DNA of 5,599 nt from Pseudomonadota bacterium (GTDB taxonomy: Bacteria > Pseudomonadota > Gammaproteobacteria > Acidiferrobacterales > UBA6901), in the NCBI GenBank assembly GCA_021783175.1, contig JAJXUF010000191.1:1-5599 (forward strand), written 5' to 3'. The stretch's first letter is position 1. The number at the start of each line of letters is the position of its first letter. Under the pieces are notes generated by a model. The model did not search any database. It saw nothing but the letters and a program-made list of their open reading frames with translations, and had not been told where the DNA came from. Shown here piece after piece: positions 1 through 5,599 of this stretch. A program made the translations under genes and the position numbers.

Positions 1-1050
1 AAACCGTACTACAGCGTCGAAGCTGAGAACGCGAGTTTTCGCGGACTATACACTCCAATTGTGGACACGGACGGACGCGTGGAAGCGATCATCTTTAGCG
101 GCCTTGAGCGTGCCGGCTTTGAGGAGGTAATCACAAACCGCTTGCTGTTATTTTCCGGCATCTCGCTGCTGGGTGTCATTATAGGTGGATTGACCGGACT
201 TCTTCTGAGTCGTCTGGTAGTCCGCCCGGTTGAACATCTGCGCGATGGTGTCATGCAGCTGGCTGCGCAGAATTTCAACGCCACAGTGCCGGTTACCTCC
301 CACGACGAAGTGGGCGATCTGGCCAAGGCCTTTAATGCGATGGCTGTGAGATTGCGCGAGGCACGTGATGAACAGCAGCAAGTATTTCATCGCGACAAGC
401 TTGCTGCTCTAGGAGAGCTTTCGGCGGCAATGGCACATGAAATTCGCAATCCTATAGGCGTGATCAACAGTGCCTCTGCGCTTCTTGAGAAATCCGAGCC
501 GTCAGCGCAGAAAAAAGCCGAACTTCTGCGCATGATTCGCGAGGAAAGTGTCCGTGTCGGCAATCTCGTGCAGGATTTCCTCCAGCTTTCTCGCCACAGA
601 TTTCCGGAATCCTTGCGCATCGACCCGCTGGTGCCGATGAAAAACGCCCTCACTGCTACACTCGCAGGCAGAAACAACATTCGGGTACACGAGCGCATTG
701 GACATGGGAGCGCCCGGATCATGGCCGATGCCAGTCTGTTGCATCAGGCTTGGGGGAATATTTTCGCCAATGCCTTGCAGGCAATGGGGGATGCTGGCGG
801 CGATCTCATATTGGTAACGGCAGTTGAAGATGGCGAGGTCGTTCTATCGGTCGAGGACAGTGGCCCGGGCATTTCCGCAGACGTCATGCCGCGCCTGTTC
901 GAGCCTTTCTTTACCACGAAGGAAGGAGGAACCGGCCTTGGTCTTTCCCTGGCATATACGCTGGTTGAGGTAAACGGAGGCAGGCTGCTCGCGCTTGCTC
1001 CGGAGAGGAGCGGTGCGCGCTTCGCGATGCGCTTCCCGCTTCACGCTTAA
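1..1050 (+). CDS. Sensor histidine kinase of a two-component system (5' end cut off by the window)
   Basis: Membrane histidine kinase that autophosphorylates and passes the phosphate to the NtrC-type regulator encoded just downstream. The reading frame is already open at base 1, so the N-terminus is missing; the GTG at 61 is internal. Of 349 visible residues, about 1-40 look like the end of a periplasmic CACHE-type sensor domain (GLYTPIVDTDGRVEA). A membrane helix spans about 48-69, HAMP about 70-122, and HisKA contains HEIRNP with phospho-acceptor His146. HATPase has N-box Asn253/Asn257, G1 DSGPG at 286-290, F-box FEPFFTTK at 300-307 and G2 GGTGLGL at 309-315. All catalytic motifs are intact and no cytoplasmic PAS domain is seen. 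The layout resembles the AtoS/ZraS group. The stop codon overlaps the regulator's ribosome binding site, so the two are co-transcribed. The ligand cannot be deduced. Confidence 0.95.
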   Translation, partial: KPYYSVEAENASFRGLYTPIVDTDGRVEAIIFSGLERAGFEEVITNRLLLFSGISLLGVIIGGLTGLLLSRLVVRPVEHLRDGVMQLAAQNFNATVPVTSHDEVGDLAKAFNAMAVRLREARDEQQQVFHRDKLAALGELSAAMAHEIRNPIGVINSASALLEKSEPSAQKKAELLRMIREESVRVGNLVQDFLQLSRHRFPESLRIDPLVPMKNALTATLAGRNNIRVHERIGHGSARIMADASLLHQAWGNIFANALQAMGDAGGDLILVTAVEDGEVVLSVEDSGPGISADVMPRLFEPFFTTKEGGTGLGLSLAYTLVEVNGGRLLALAPERSGARFAMRFPLHA

Positions 1051-1053
1051 GGA
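1049..1053 (+). promoter_or_regulatory. Ribosome binding site that fixes the response regulator start
   Basis: AAGGA overlaps the stop codon of the kinase gene and lies 7 bases before the ATG at 1061. It decides between that ATG and an in-frame upstream start at 995. The 1061 start puts the receiver-domain first strand (RMVLVVDDE) directly at the N-terminus, as is usual in this family. Confidence 0.8.
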
Positions 1054-1060
1054 CATAAAG

Positions 1061-2452
1061 ATGAAACGAATGGTGCTGGTGGTAGATGACGAACAAAACA
1101 TGCAAGCCGTTATGCGCATGATTCTGGAGGACGCAGGATATGCGGTACGGGTGGCCGACAGCGGCGAAAGCGGCTTGGCACACGTCGCTAATCCCAATCT
1201 CGATGTCGTTCTTTCGGACCTAAAAATGCCTGGGATGGGTGGGGATGAGTTCATTCGCCGCTGCCGGGAGGAACGCCCCGATGTGCCGGTAATAGTTGTT
1301 ACCGCCCACGGTACAATTCGATCAGCGGTAAGCAGCATACACGCCGGTGCCGCCGATTACCTTGCCAAGCCGTTCGAGCCGGAGGAGCTCGAAATCGCTG
1401 TTCACAATGCCGTCAAGCTGCGCGATATCCTGAGGGAAAATCAGCAGCTCAAGGCTACAGTCACCGAATCCATGGGGCGACGCCGCCTCATGGGTGCGAG
1501 CCCCGCGGTACAGCGTTTGCTGGAAGAAATCCGGCGTGTCGCACCCTACAAGACCAGCGTGCTGATAACGGGTGAGAGCGGAACCGGTAAGGAGCTGGTG
1601 GCGCGCACCATTCACGAATCCAGTCCGCGACACGAACAGCCCTGGGTGGCAATCAACTGTTCCGCCATCCCCCACGACCTCATGGAAAGCGAGCTGTTCG
1701 GCTATGTTAAGGGTGCGTTTACCGGAGCTTCCCAGAATCGGTTAGGGCGCCTGGAACAGGCTCAGGGAGGAACATTATTCCTTGATGAGATTGGAGATCT
1801 TGATCCAACCCTGCAGGCCAAGCTGTTGCGTGTGTTGCAGGAGCGCGAATTTTCTCCAGTCGGCAGCGACCAGGTGCGCAGCGTTGATGTGCGTTTTCTG
1901 GCTGCAACGAACCGCAACTTGAAAGAATTGGTGCGCCAAGGACGCTTTCGTGAAGATCTGCTCTATCGCCTGGATGTTTACAGCATCGTCGTGCCACCTT
2001 TGCGCAATCGCGGTGAAGACGTACGACTGCTCGCCGAAAGCTTCCTGCGCGATCTTGCTCAGGAGACAGACAAGCAGGTACACGGATTCTCGCAATCGGC
2101 ATTGCGTGTGCTGCAGGTTTATCCCTGGCCCGGGAACGTGCGCGAATTGCGCAATGCGGTCGAGCGCTCACTGCTGTCGTGTAAGGGAAGTGAAATCGAT
2201 GCACAAGATCTTCCCGAAACGATCCGCGCCGATTTCGCACCTCATGCCGCAACTACGGTAAATCCGGATCGTGTAGAGAGTCAGGATCTCGATAGCTGGC
2301 TTGCGGATGTCGAGCGGCGCGCAATCCTAAAGGCGCTGGAACAGTGCGGTGGAGTTCAGGCGCATGCGGCCAAGCATCTGGGAATATCCGAACGCAGCCT
2401 GTGGCACCGCATAAAGAAATTGAACATACAAATCAATCGAAGCTTCGCTTAG
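1061..2452 (+). CDS. Sigma54-dependent response regulator, NtrC family
   Basis: DNA-binding transcription activator, partner of the kinase directly upstream (10-base gap). It has 463 residues, the usual length for NtrC/AtoC/ZraR-type proteins. The receiver domain (about 3-120) has acidic pocket D9/D10, phospho-acceptor D53, T81 and K103. The AAA+ domain (about 143-372) has Walker A GESGTGKE (171-178), the sigma54-contacting GAFTGA loop (218-223), Walker B GGTLFLDEIGD (236-246), sensor I AATNRNL (281-287), arginine-finger segment FREDLLYRL (296-304) and sensor II WPGNVRELRN (356-365). A Fis-type helix-turn-helix lies at about 433-457 (AAKHLGISERSLWHRIKKL). Every residue needed for phosphorylation, ATP hydrolysis and sigma54 contact is present, so it should be an active enhancer-binding protein. 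Its regulon cannot be told from the window. The domain architecture makes the family call very secure; the specific orthologue is unknown. Confidence 0.97.
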   Translation: MKRMVLVVDDEQNMQAVMRMILEDAGYAVRVADSGESGLAHVANPNLDVVLSDLKMPGMGGDEFIRRCREERPDVPVIVVTAHGTIRSAVSSIHAGAADYLAKPFEPEELEIAVHNAVKLRDILRENQQLKATVTESMGRRRLMGASPAVQRLLEEIRRVAPYKTSVLITGESGTGKELVARTIHESSPRHEQPWVAINCSAIPHDLMESELFGYVKGAFTGASQNRLGRLEQAQGGTLFLDEIGDLDPTLQAKLLRVLQEREFSPVGSDQVRSVDVRFLAATNRNLKELVRQGRFREDLLYRLDVYSIVVPPLRNRGEDVRLLAESFLRDLAQETDKQVHGFSQSALRVLQVYPWPGNVRELRNAVERSLLSCKGSEIDAQDLPETIRADFAPHAATTVNPDRVESQDLDSWLADVERRAILKALEQCGGVQAHAAKHLGISERSLWHRIKKLNIQINRSFA

Positions 2453-2468
2453 ACGCAATATTAGAGTC

Positions 2469-3125
2469 TTATTTAAGGGTTTTGATGCCGCTCGCAGTTC
2501 CCAGAATCAGCACATCTGCCGGGCGGCGCGCAAATAGCCCATTGGTAACTACACCGACAATCTGGTTGAGCTTTTCCTCGAGTTCTACCGGATTTATTAA
2601 ATTGAGGTTGTGGACGTCCAGAATAAGATTGCCGTTGTCGGTCGTAAATCCCTGACGCAGAACCGGCTCACCACCAAGCTTTACGATTTCGCGCGCCACA
2701 TAGCTACGCGCCATAGGGATAACCTCTACCGGCAAAGGAAACTTGCCGAGCACATCGACAAGTTTGCTTTCATCAGCCACACACACAAAAACCTCGCTCG
2801 CAGCCGCGACAATTTTTTCGCGTGTGAGTGCACCGCCGCCGCCTTTAATGAGATGCAGGTGGTGTGTGGCTTCATCGGCGCCATCGACATAGAGCTTGAG
2901 GCCGCCGGTCGCATTCAGGTCAAGCACCGGTATACCGTGTCGCTTGAGCCGTTCCGCCGTCGCATTCGAGCTAGCCACGGTGCCGTCTATTTTGCCTTTG
3001 ATCGTGGCAAGAGCATCGATAAAGTGGTTCGCGGTAGAACCAGTACCAACGCCGATTATCGAACCGCTTTCGACGTACTCCAGGGCAGCCAGCGCGGCGG
3101 CTTTTTTCATCTCATCCTGCATCAT
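2469..3125 (-). CDS. rpiA: Ribose-5-phosphate isomerase A
   Basis: Cytosolic enzyme that interconverts ribose 5-phosphate and ribulose 5-phosphate in the non-oxidative pentose phosphate pathway, supplying ribose for nucleotides. It has 218 residues, against 219 in E. coli RpiA as I recall it, and aligns from the first residues ([10 protein letters not shown] versus MTQDELKKAV). The phosphate-binding loop GVGTGST is at 25-31 and YVDGADE at 79-85 contains Asp81 and Asp84. [11 protein letters not shown] at 94-104 contains Lys94 and the catalytic base Glu103. [13 protein letters not shown] and the TDNGN segment are also intact. The start at 3125 is chosen because GAGGA lies 7 bases upstream and the numbering then matches the known catalytic positions exactly. 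It converges on the response regulator and diverges from ilvA. The same frame stays open for 181 codons upstream, antisense to ilvA, which could mislead automatic start calling. Confidence 0.98.
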   Translation of the reverse strand: MMQDEMKKAAALAALEYVESGSIIGVGTGSTANHFIDALATIKGKIDGTVASSNATAERLKRHGIPVLDLNATGGLKLYVDGADEATHHLHLIKGGGGALTREKIVAAASEVFVCVADESKLVDVLGKFPLPVEVIPMARSYVAREIVKLGGEPVLRQGFTTDNGNLILDVHNLNLINPVELEEKLNQIVGVVTNGLFARRPADVLILGTASGIKTLK

Positions 3126-3132
3126 CAGTGTT

Positions 3133-3137
3133 TCCTC
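3133..3137 (-). promoter_or_regulatory. rpiA ribosome binding site
   Basis: On the - strand GAGGA lies 7 bases before the ATG at 3125. This supports that start over the many upstream in-frame starts on the long open frame. Confidence 0.75.
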
Positions 3138-3152
3138 GGAAGCGCAACATAA

Positions 3153-3167
3153 GGTATCGAGGATACC
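3153..3167. repeat. Perfect dyad GGTATC-GAG-GATACC between rpiA and ilvA
   Basis: Six-base arms separated by three bases, centred at 3160, which is 35 bases upstream of the rpiA start codon. It could be an operator or a small RNA hairpin in the rpiA leader. The sequence shows the symmetry; the function is inference. Confidence 0.5.
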
Positions 3168-3169
3168 GT

Positions 3170-3181
3170 TTGTCCTGACAA
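3170..3181. repeat. Perfect dyad TTGTC-CT-GACAA between rpiA and ilvA
   Basis: Five-base arms with a two-base centre, lying two bases from the neighbouring GGTATC/GATACC dyad and overlapping the candidate rpiA -35 element. Twelve bases with a short spacer is the size expected for a dimeric repressor half-site pair, but no regulator can be named. Confidence 0.45.
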
Positions 3182-3263
3182 TAAAAAAGGGCCAGCGCCG
3201 GCTCGGTGAGGGCTTTACCTCCTGCTTTAGAGCCACCCACGTACTGCGAGCAAAGGCTGTTTC

Positions 3264-3272
3264 TGGTAGATT
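3264..3272 (+). promoter_or_regulatory. Candidate extended -10 element for ilvA
   Basis: TGG followed by TAGATT gives an extended -10 pattern (TGn, then four of six matches to TATAAT). The -35 position 17 bases upstream reads CTGCGA (3244-3249), only three of six matches. Expected initiation is at about 3279, which is the first base of the ilvA ATG. The element is short, so chance occurrence is possible. Confidence 0.3.
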
Positions 3273-3278
3273 AGCCAA

Positions 3279-4790
3279 ATGCCGCAGCATTACCTGGAAA
3301 AGATTCTCACTACTCGCGTCTACGAAGTCGCCAAAGAGACAACGCTTGATTTGGCGCCAAACCTGTCGCGTCGGCTGCACAATCAAGTGTGGCTTAAGCG
3401 TGAAGACCAGCAGCCGGTTTTCTCGTTCAAGTGTCGAGGCGCGTACAACAAGATGGCCTCCATGTCGCCGGCAACTCTGGCACGCGGAGTCGCCGCCGCA
3501 TCGGCCGGCAATCATGCCCAAGGGGTTGCATTGGCAGCCGCAAAGCTCGGGGCGCATGCGGTAATCGTAATGCCGGTAACGACCCCGCAAATCAAGGTTG
3601 ACGCAGTGAGAAACCTTGGGGGCGAGGTAGTGCTGGAAGGGGACAACTACGATGCTGCCTACGCCCACGCATTAAAGCTGTGTGCGGGGCGCAATCTGAC
3701 TTTCGTTCATCCGTACGACGACCCGGAAGTAATTATTGGTCAGGGTACAATTGCTGTTGAAATACTGAAACAGCACACCCACGACTTGCACGCGGTATTT
3801 GTGCCAGTCGGAGGAGGGGGATTGATTGCCGGTATATCCGTCTATATCAAGGCGCTGCGTCCGGATATCAAGGTCATCGGTGTCGAGCCGGAGGAAGCGG
3901 ATGCGATGGACCGCTCTCTCAAAGCCGGACGGCGCATCATGCTCGATCACGTGGGAATTTTTGCCGACGGTGTTGCCGTACGGCAAGTCGGCGAGGAAAC
4001 GTTTCGTCTGGCGCAGAAGTTTGTTGACGAGATAGTTTTAGTCAGCAATGACGAAATATGCGCTGCCATCAAGGACATATTCGAAGACACGCGTTCCATA
4101 CTTGAGCCGGCGGGGGCGCTTGCCGTGGCCGGAATGAAGAAATACGTCGCGCGGGAGTCGTTGCGCGAAAGGCATTTGATCGCCATAGCATCCGGCGCCA
4201 ACATGAATTTCGATCGGCTTCGCCACGTCGCAGAGCGCGCAGAGATAGGAGAACGGCGCGAGGCCATTCTTGCGGTAACGATACCGGAAACGCCCGGGAG
4301 TTTCCGCAGGTTCTGTGCCGCCATCGGTCAGCGTTCGATCACGGAATTCAATTACCGTTACGCCGATCCAAAGAACGCCCATGTTTTCGTAGGACTGCAA
4401 ATCCACGATGCGCGTGAAACCCGTGAATTGATCGAGACACTTCGTGCCAGCGGCTATGAAACGCTTGATATGACCGATAATGAGATGGCGAAGCTGCATA
4501 TTCGGCATCTCGTTGGCGGCCATGCGCCAAATGCCGCGCATGAAATCCTCTACCGCTTTGAGTTCCCCGAGCGTCCCGGTGCGCTGCTCAATTTTCTCGA
4601 CAAGATGGGTCAGATGTGGAACATCAGCCTGTTTCATTACCGTAACCATGGCGCCGACTTCGGACGCGTTCTGGTCGGCATACAGGTGCCGCCTTCAGAC
4701 AAGACCTCATTCAGCCAGTTCCTGGAGAAGCTAGGTTATGAAAGCGTCGATGAAAGCGAAAATCCGGCGTACAAGTTGTTTCTGAGTTAA
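3279..4790 (+). CDS. ilvA: Threonine deaminase (threonine dehydratase), long biosynthetic form
   Basis: PLP-dependent cytosolic enzyme that deaminates L-threonine to 2-oxobutanoate and ammonia, the committed step of isoleucine synthesis. It has 503 residues, the length of the long biosynthetic form rather than the short catabolic TdcB. The catalytic PLP-fold domain spans about 1-320. Lys51 in FSFKCRGAY is the PLP Schiff-base lysine, SAGNHAQG is at 75-82, the phosphate-binding GGGG loop at 178-181, and SGAN at 305-308. Two ACT-like regulatory repeats follow: about 328-400 ([16 protein letters not shown]) and about 420-500 ([15 protein letters not shown]). In this family they bind isoleucine (inhibitor) and valine (activator). 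The ATG at 3279 is the first start after an in-frame TAG at 3267 and matches the family N-terminus ([14 protein letters not shown]). No clear Shine-Dalgarno sequence precedes it. It diverges from rpiA and converges on the small gene at 4870-5217. It appears complete and functional. Confidence 0.98.
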   Translation: MPQHYLEKILTTRVYEVAKETTLDLAPNLSRRLHNQVWLKREDQQPVFSFKCRGAYNKMASMSPATLARGVAAASAGNHAQGVALAAAKLGAHAVIVMPVTTPQIKVDAVRNLGGEVVLEGDNYDAAYAHALKLCAGRNLTFVHPYDDPEVIIGQGTIAVEILKQHTHDLHAVFVPVGGGGLIAGISVYIKALRPDIKVIGVEPEEADAMDRSLKAGRRIMLDHVGIFADGVAVRQVGEETFRLAQKFVDEIVLVSNDEICAAIKDIFEDTRSILEPAGALAVAGMKKYVARESLRERHLIAIASGANMNFDRLRHVAERAEIGERREAILAVTIPETPGSFRRFCAAIGQRSITEFNYRYADPKNAHVFVGLQIHDARETRELIETLRASGYETLDMTDNEMAKLHIRHLVGGHAPNAAHEILYRFEFPERPGALLNFLDKMGQMWNISLFHYRNHGADFGRVLVGIQVPPSDKTSFSQFLEKLGYESVDESENPAYKLFLS

Positions 4791-4869
4791 GTTGCAAGCG
4801 GAACGTCGCGGATACCGAAGTTTTGCCAGTTTGCGTTAGTGCATGGTGGCCGTGCCCGCTGTTCGAACG
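4791..4869. other. Convergent gap between ilvA and the small - strand gene
   Basis: Seventy-nine bases between two convergent stop codons. I see a five-base inverted repeat, CGCTG/CAGCG at 4857-4875 around TTCGAA, but no T-run beside it. No intrinsic terminator is evident for either gene. Confidence 0.4.
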
Positions 4870-5217
4870 TCAGCGACCAAATCTCTCCTTCAGTGCCTCG
4901 TCGTTGAAGGCCCCGTCAATCGTATGGATAATTTTTTCGACCAGGCGGAAGCCCTCGACCGGGGCATCGTCGCGCATGAAGCGCAAGCGCAGAGGGCCTA
5001 GGGAGTTGGTGGCTTGGGCCCGGGAAACCGGAGAATTCTCATCGATGCAATTGGCGCCGGAAAAAAGTGCGCCGATTATTTCGCCCATCAGGGGATCGTG
5101 ATGTTTCCGATCCTGGGCTTTGGCAATCGTCCGAGTGACATCGCCGTCCAGCACGGCGTAAGTGGAGCGTTCATCCAGATACTGAAGGAGCTGTGCCAGA
5201 GTCATAAGCGGTCCCAT
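4870..5217 (-). CDS. Small hypothetical protein, family not recognised
   Basis: 115 residues from the ATG at 5217, or 111 from the ATG at 5205 (MTLAQLLQYLDE). Each start has only a weak GGA-type ribosome binding signal about 6 bases upstream, so the choice is open. I do not recognise the family. The protein is soluble-looking: no signal peptide, no membrane segment, no cysteine pairs (one Cys). It has an amphipathic leucine-rich N-terminus (LAQLLQYL), a charged middle (RTIAKAQDRKHHDP), a hydrophobic patch (LMGEIIGALF), and a C-terminal RLVEKIIHTIDGAFNDEALKERF segment that looks helical. Composition is even and protein-like, unlike the overlapping + strand frames. It converges on ilvA and has a plausible promoter just upstream. 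It is probably a real gene, but function cannot be assigned. Confidence 0.6.
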   Translation of the reverse strand: MGPLMTLAQLLQYLDERSTYAVLDGDVTRTIAKAQDRKHHDPLMGEIIGALFSGANCIDENSPVSRAQATNSLGPLRLRFMRDDAPVEGFRLVEKIIHTIDGAFNDEALKERFGR

Positions 5218-5237
5218 GCAAAATCCGGTTAGCTGAC

Positions 5238-5266
5238 ATTCTTAAGAAAACAAAGATTGTTTACAA
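5238..5266 (-). promoter_or_regulatory. Candidate sigma70 promoter for the small hypothetical gene
   Basis: On the - strand TTGTAA (5266-5261, four of six matches to the -35), a 17-base spacer and AAGAAT (5243-5238, four of six matches to the -10) lie in an AT-rich stretch. Predicted initiation is near 5231, a leader of roughly 15-25 bases. Position, spacing and base composition all fit; the matches are moderate. The -35 lies within the palindrome TTGT-TT-ACAA (5257-5266). Confidence 0.4.
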
Positions 5267-5425
5267 CCCCGCCGGGCTTTAATTCTACGGCGCCTTCTGG
5301 TCTAACAATTTATTGAAATTCGCTATGTTCTCAGGGAACGCGGCCCGTATTCACCGGTCAGAAGGGGCGCAATCGTTTGTATTAAAAGGGGGAACGTGGC
5401 GCAGTGCCGACATGATGCAAGGGAG

Positions 5426-5470
5426 CCTGTGCACCTGGACGCTGTCATCGGGGATACCAGAGAGCACGGG
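5426..5470 (+). repeat. Nested stem-loop (arms CCTGTGC / GCACGGG)
   Basis: Seven paired positions (one G-U) between 5426-5432 and 5464-5470, extendable across one mismatch by two further pairs. Inside lies a perfect CTGG/CCAG helix (5435-5438 with 5457-5460), and within that a TGTC/GATA helix closing a six-base loop at 5447-5452. The nesting of three helices in one hairpin favours an RNA structure over a DNA binding site. Confidence 0.4.
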
Positions 5471-5473
5471 ATC

Positions 5474-5503
5474 CTGCGCCGTTTGCCCAAGCTTCTGGCG
5501 CAG
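5474..5503 (+). repeat. Stem-loop with perfect seven-base arms CTGCGCC / GGCGCAG
   Basis: Perfect complement between 5474-5480 and 5497-5503, with a 16-base loop that itself can fold (GTTT/AAGC around GCCC). A competing small hairpin GGCG-CAGA-CGCC (5497-5508) shares the right arm. There is no T-run, so it is not an intrinsic terminator. Confidence 0.4.
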
Positions 5504-5509
5504 ACGCCG

Positions 5510-5538
5510 GCCGGATGGACAGGAGAGGGGCATCCGGC
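5510..5538 (+). repeat. Stem-loop with perfect eight-base arms GCCGGATG / CATCCGGC
   Basis: The strongest inverted repeat in the window: 5510-5517 against 5531-5538 with a 13-base purine-rich loop (5518-5530, containing GGAGAGGGG). On the + strand the loop would display a Shine-Dalgarno-like sequence. No T-run follows, so it is not a typical terminator. Confidence 0.5.
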
Positions 5539-5599
5539 GATCGGAAACAGGCCGCCGAGAACCCCGAAGAGGCCCAAAAACGGCCCTCGCGGGAGGACA

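Larger units (their letters stand above)
3153..3181 (-). promoter_or_regulatory. Candidate sigma70 promoter for rpiA overlapped by two dyads
   Basis: Reading the - strand, TTGTCA (3181-3176, five of six matches to the -35 consensus) is followed after 17 bases by GATACC (3158-3153, three of six matches to the -10). This would start transcription near 3146 and give a leader of about 20 bases containing the ribosome binding site. The -10 match is poor, so the call is tentative. Both elements coincide with perfect inverted repeats, which would suit a repressor or activator site. Confidence 0.3.
5341..5599. other. GC-rich block rich in stem-loops, no confident gene
   Basis: The stretch 5218-5599 has no gene I can defend. 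Bases 5221-5340 are AT-rich (about 43% GC) and promoter-like. From about 5341 GC rises, reaching about 65% over 5401-5599. Several frames are open to the right edge. One is a + frame with GTG at 5396 behind an AAGG-type site, which uses many rare AGG/AGA codons. Another is a + frame from ATG 5412. Two - frames enter from the right edge, ending at 5351 and 5323. None gives a recognisable protein. Consecutive stem-loops are visible: 5423-5473, 5474-5503, 5510-5538 and 5569-5589. This could be a structured RNA, the edge of a mobile element, or the cut end of a gene. Confidence 0.35.

Noticed and set aside
995..1060. Upstream in-frame start giving a 485-residue response regulator
   Set aside because: It would overlap the conserved end of the kinase gene, lacks a ribosome binding site, and adds 22 residues before a standard receiver domain; AAGGA at 1049-1053 supports 1061.
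1719..2252. 177-codon open frame on the - strand within the regulator gene
   Set aside because: Lies wholly antisense to a conserved AAA+ domain and has no recognisable protein character; a codon-bias shadow.
2449..2471. Possible terminator TTAGAC/GTCTTA between the regulator and rpiA
   Set aside because: Imperfect AT-rich arms, no stable GC stem and no adjoining T-run; too weak to call.
3183..3203. Six T's after a GC-rich stretch on the - strand, resembling an intrinsic terminator
   Set aside because: Only a three-base-pair stem can form directly before the T-run, and there is no gene upstream on that strand to terminate.
3479..3494. TGGCACG with a downstream GC, resembling a sigma54 promoter
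   Set aside because: The GG-to-GC spacing is one base too long and the site lies inside ilvA coding sequence.
2896..3564. 222-codon + strand open frame across rpiA and ilvA
   Set aside because: Antisense to conserved rpiA and out of frame with ilvA; both real genes explain the sequence.
4857..4875. CGCTG/CAGCG inverted repeat as terminator for ilvA
   Set aside because: Only five pairs, no T-tract, and it runs over the stop codon of the convergent gene.
5257..5285. + strand promoter TTGTTT-17-TAATTC
   Set aside because: Only two of six matches in the -10; the - strand reading of the same stretch is a better promoter.
1..5599. tRNA, rRNA, CRISPR arrays, transposase genes or terminal repeats
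   Set aside because: None of the hallmark sequences (tRNA arm motifs, spaced direct repeats, a recognisable transposase) was found; the right-edge block remains unassigned rather than called mobile.

Overview
The window holds one truncated and four complete protein genes, plus a right-hand stretch with no gene I can name. Gene density, medium-high GC (mid-50s percent by eye), an NtrC-type two-component pair, and RpiA and IlvA proteins of the proteobacterial kind all point to a proteobacterium. I lean towards a beta-proteobacterium, but this is an inference and nothing here fixes the genus.

Left part (1-2452, + strand): the end of a membrane sensor histidine kinase (CACHE-like periplasmic tail, one membrane segment, HAMP, HisKA, HATPase). 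It is followed 10 bases later by its partner, a complete 463-residue sigma54-dependent response regulator (receiver, AAA+, Fis-type HTH). The two are clearly one operon whose promoter lies outside the window. Signal would pass from the periplasmic domain to His146 (window numbering), to Asp53 of the regulator, and then to a sigma54 promoter. I find no convincing sigma54 promoter in the window, so the target is elsewhere.

Middle (2469-4790): rpiA on the - strand converges on the regulator with a 16-base gap. rpiA and the long-form ilvA on the + strand diverge from a 153-base region that carries two abutting perfect dyads over a candidate rpiA promoter. ilvA has an extended -10-like element ending 6 bases before its ATG and no clear ribosome binding site, so a leaderless or near-leaderless mRNA is possible. 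RpiA feeds the non-oxidative pentose phosphate branch. IlvA makes 2-oxobutanoate for isoleucine. They are housekeeping genes with no direct biochemical link to the two-component pair.

Right part (4791-5599): a small unrecognised gene on the - strand (4870-5217) converges on ilvA. Upstream of it is an AT-rich promoter-like stretch (5221-5340, about 43% GC). After that comes a GC-rich block (about 65% GC over 5401-5599) with a run of consecutive stem-loops and several competing open frames. This block is the least explained part of the window. It could be a structured RNA or the edge of a mobile element, or merely the cut end of a gene.
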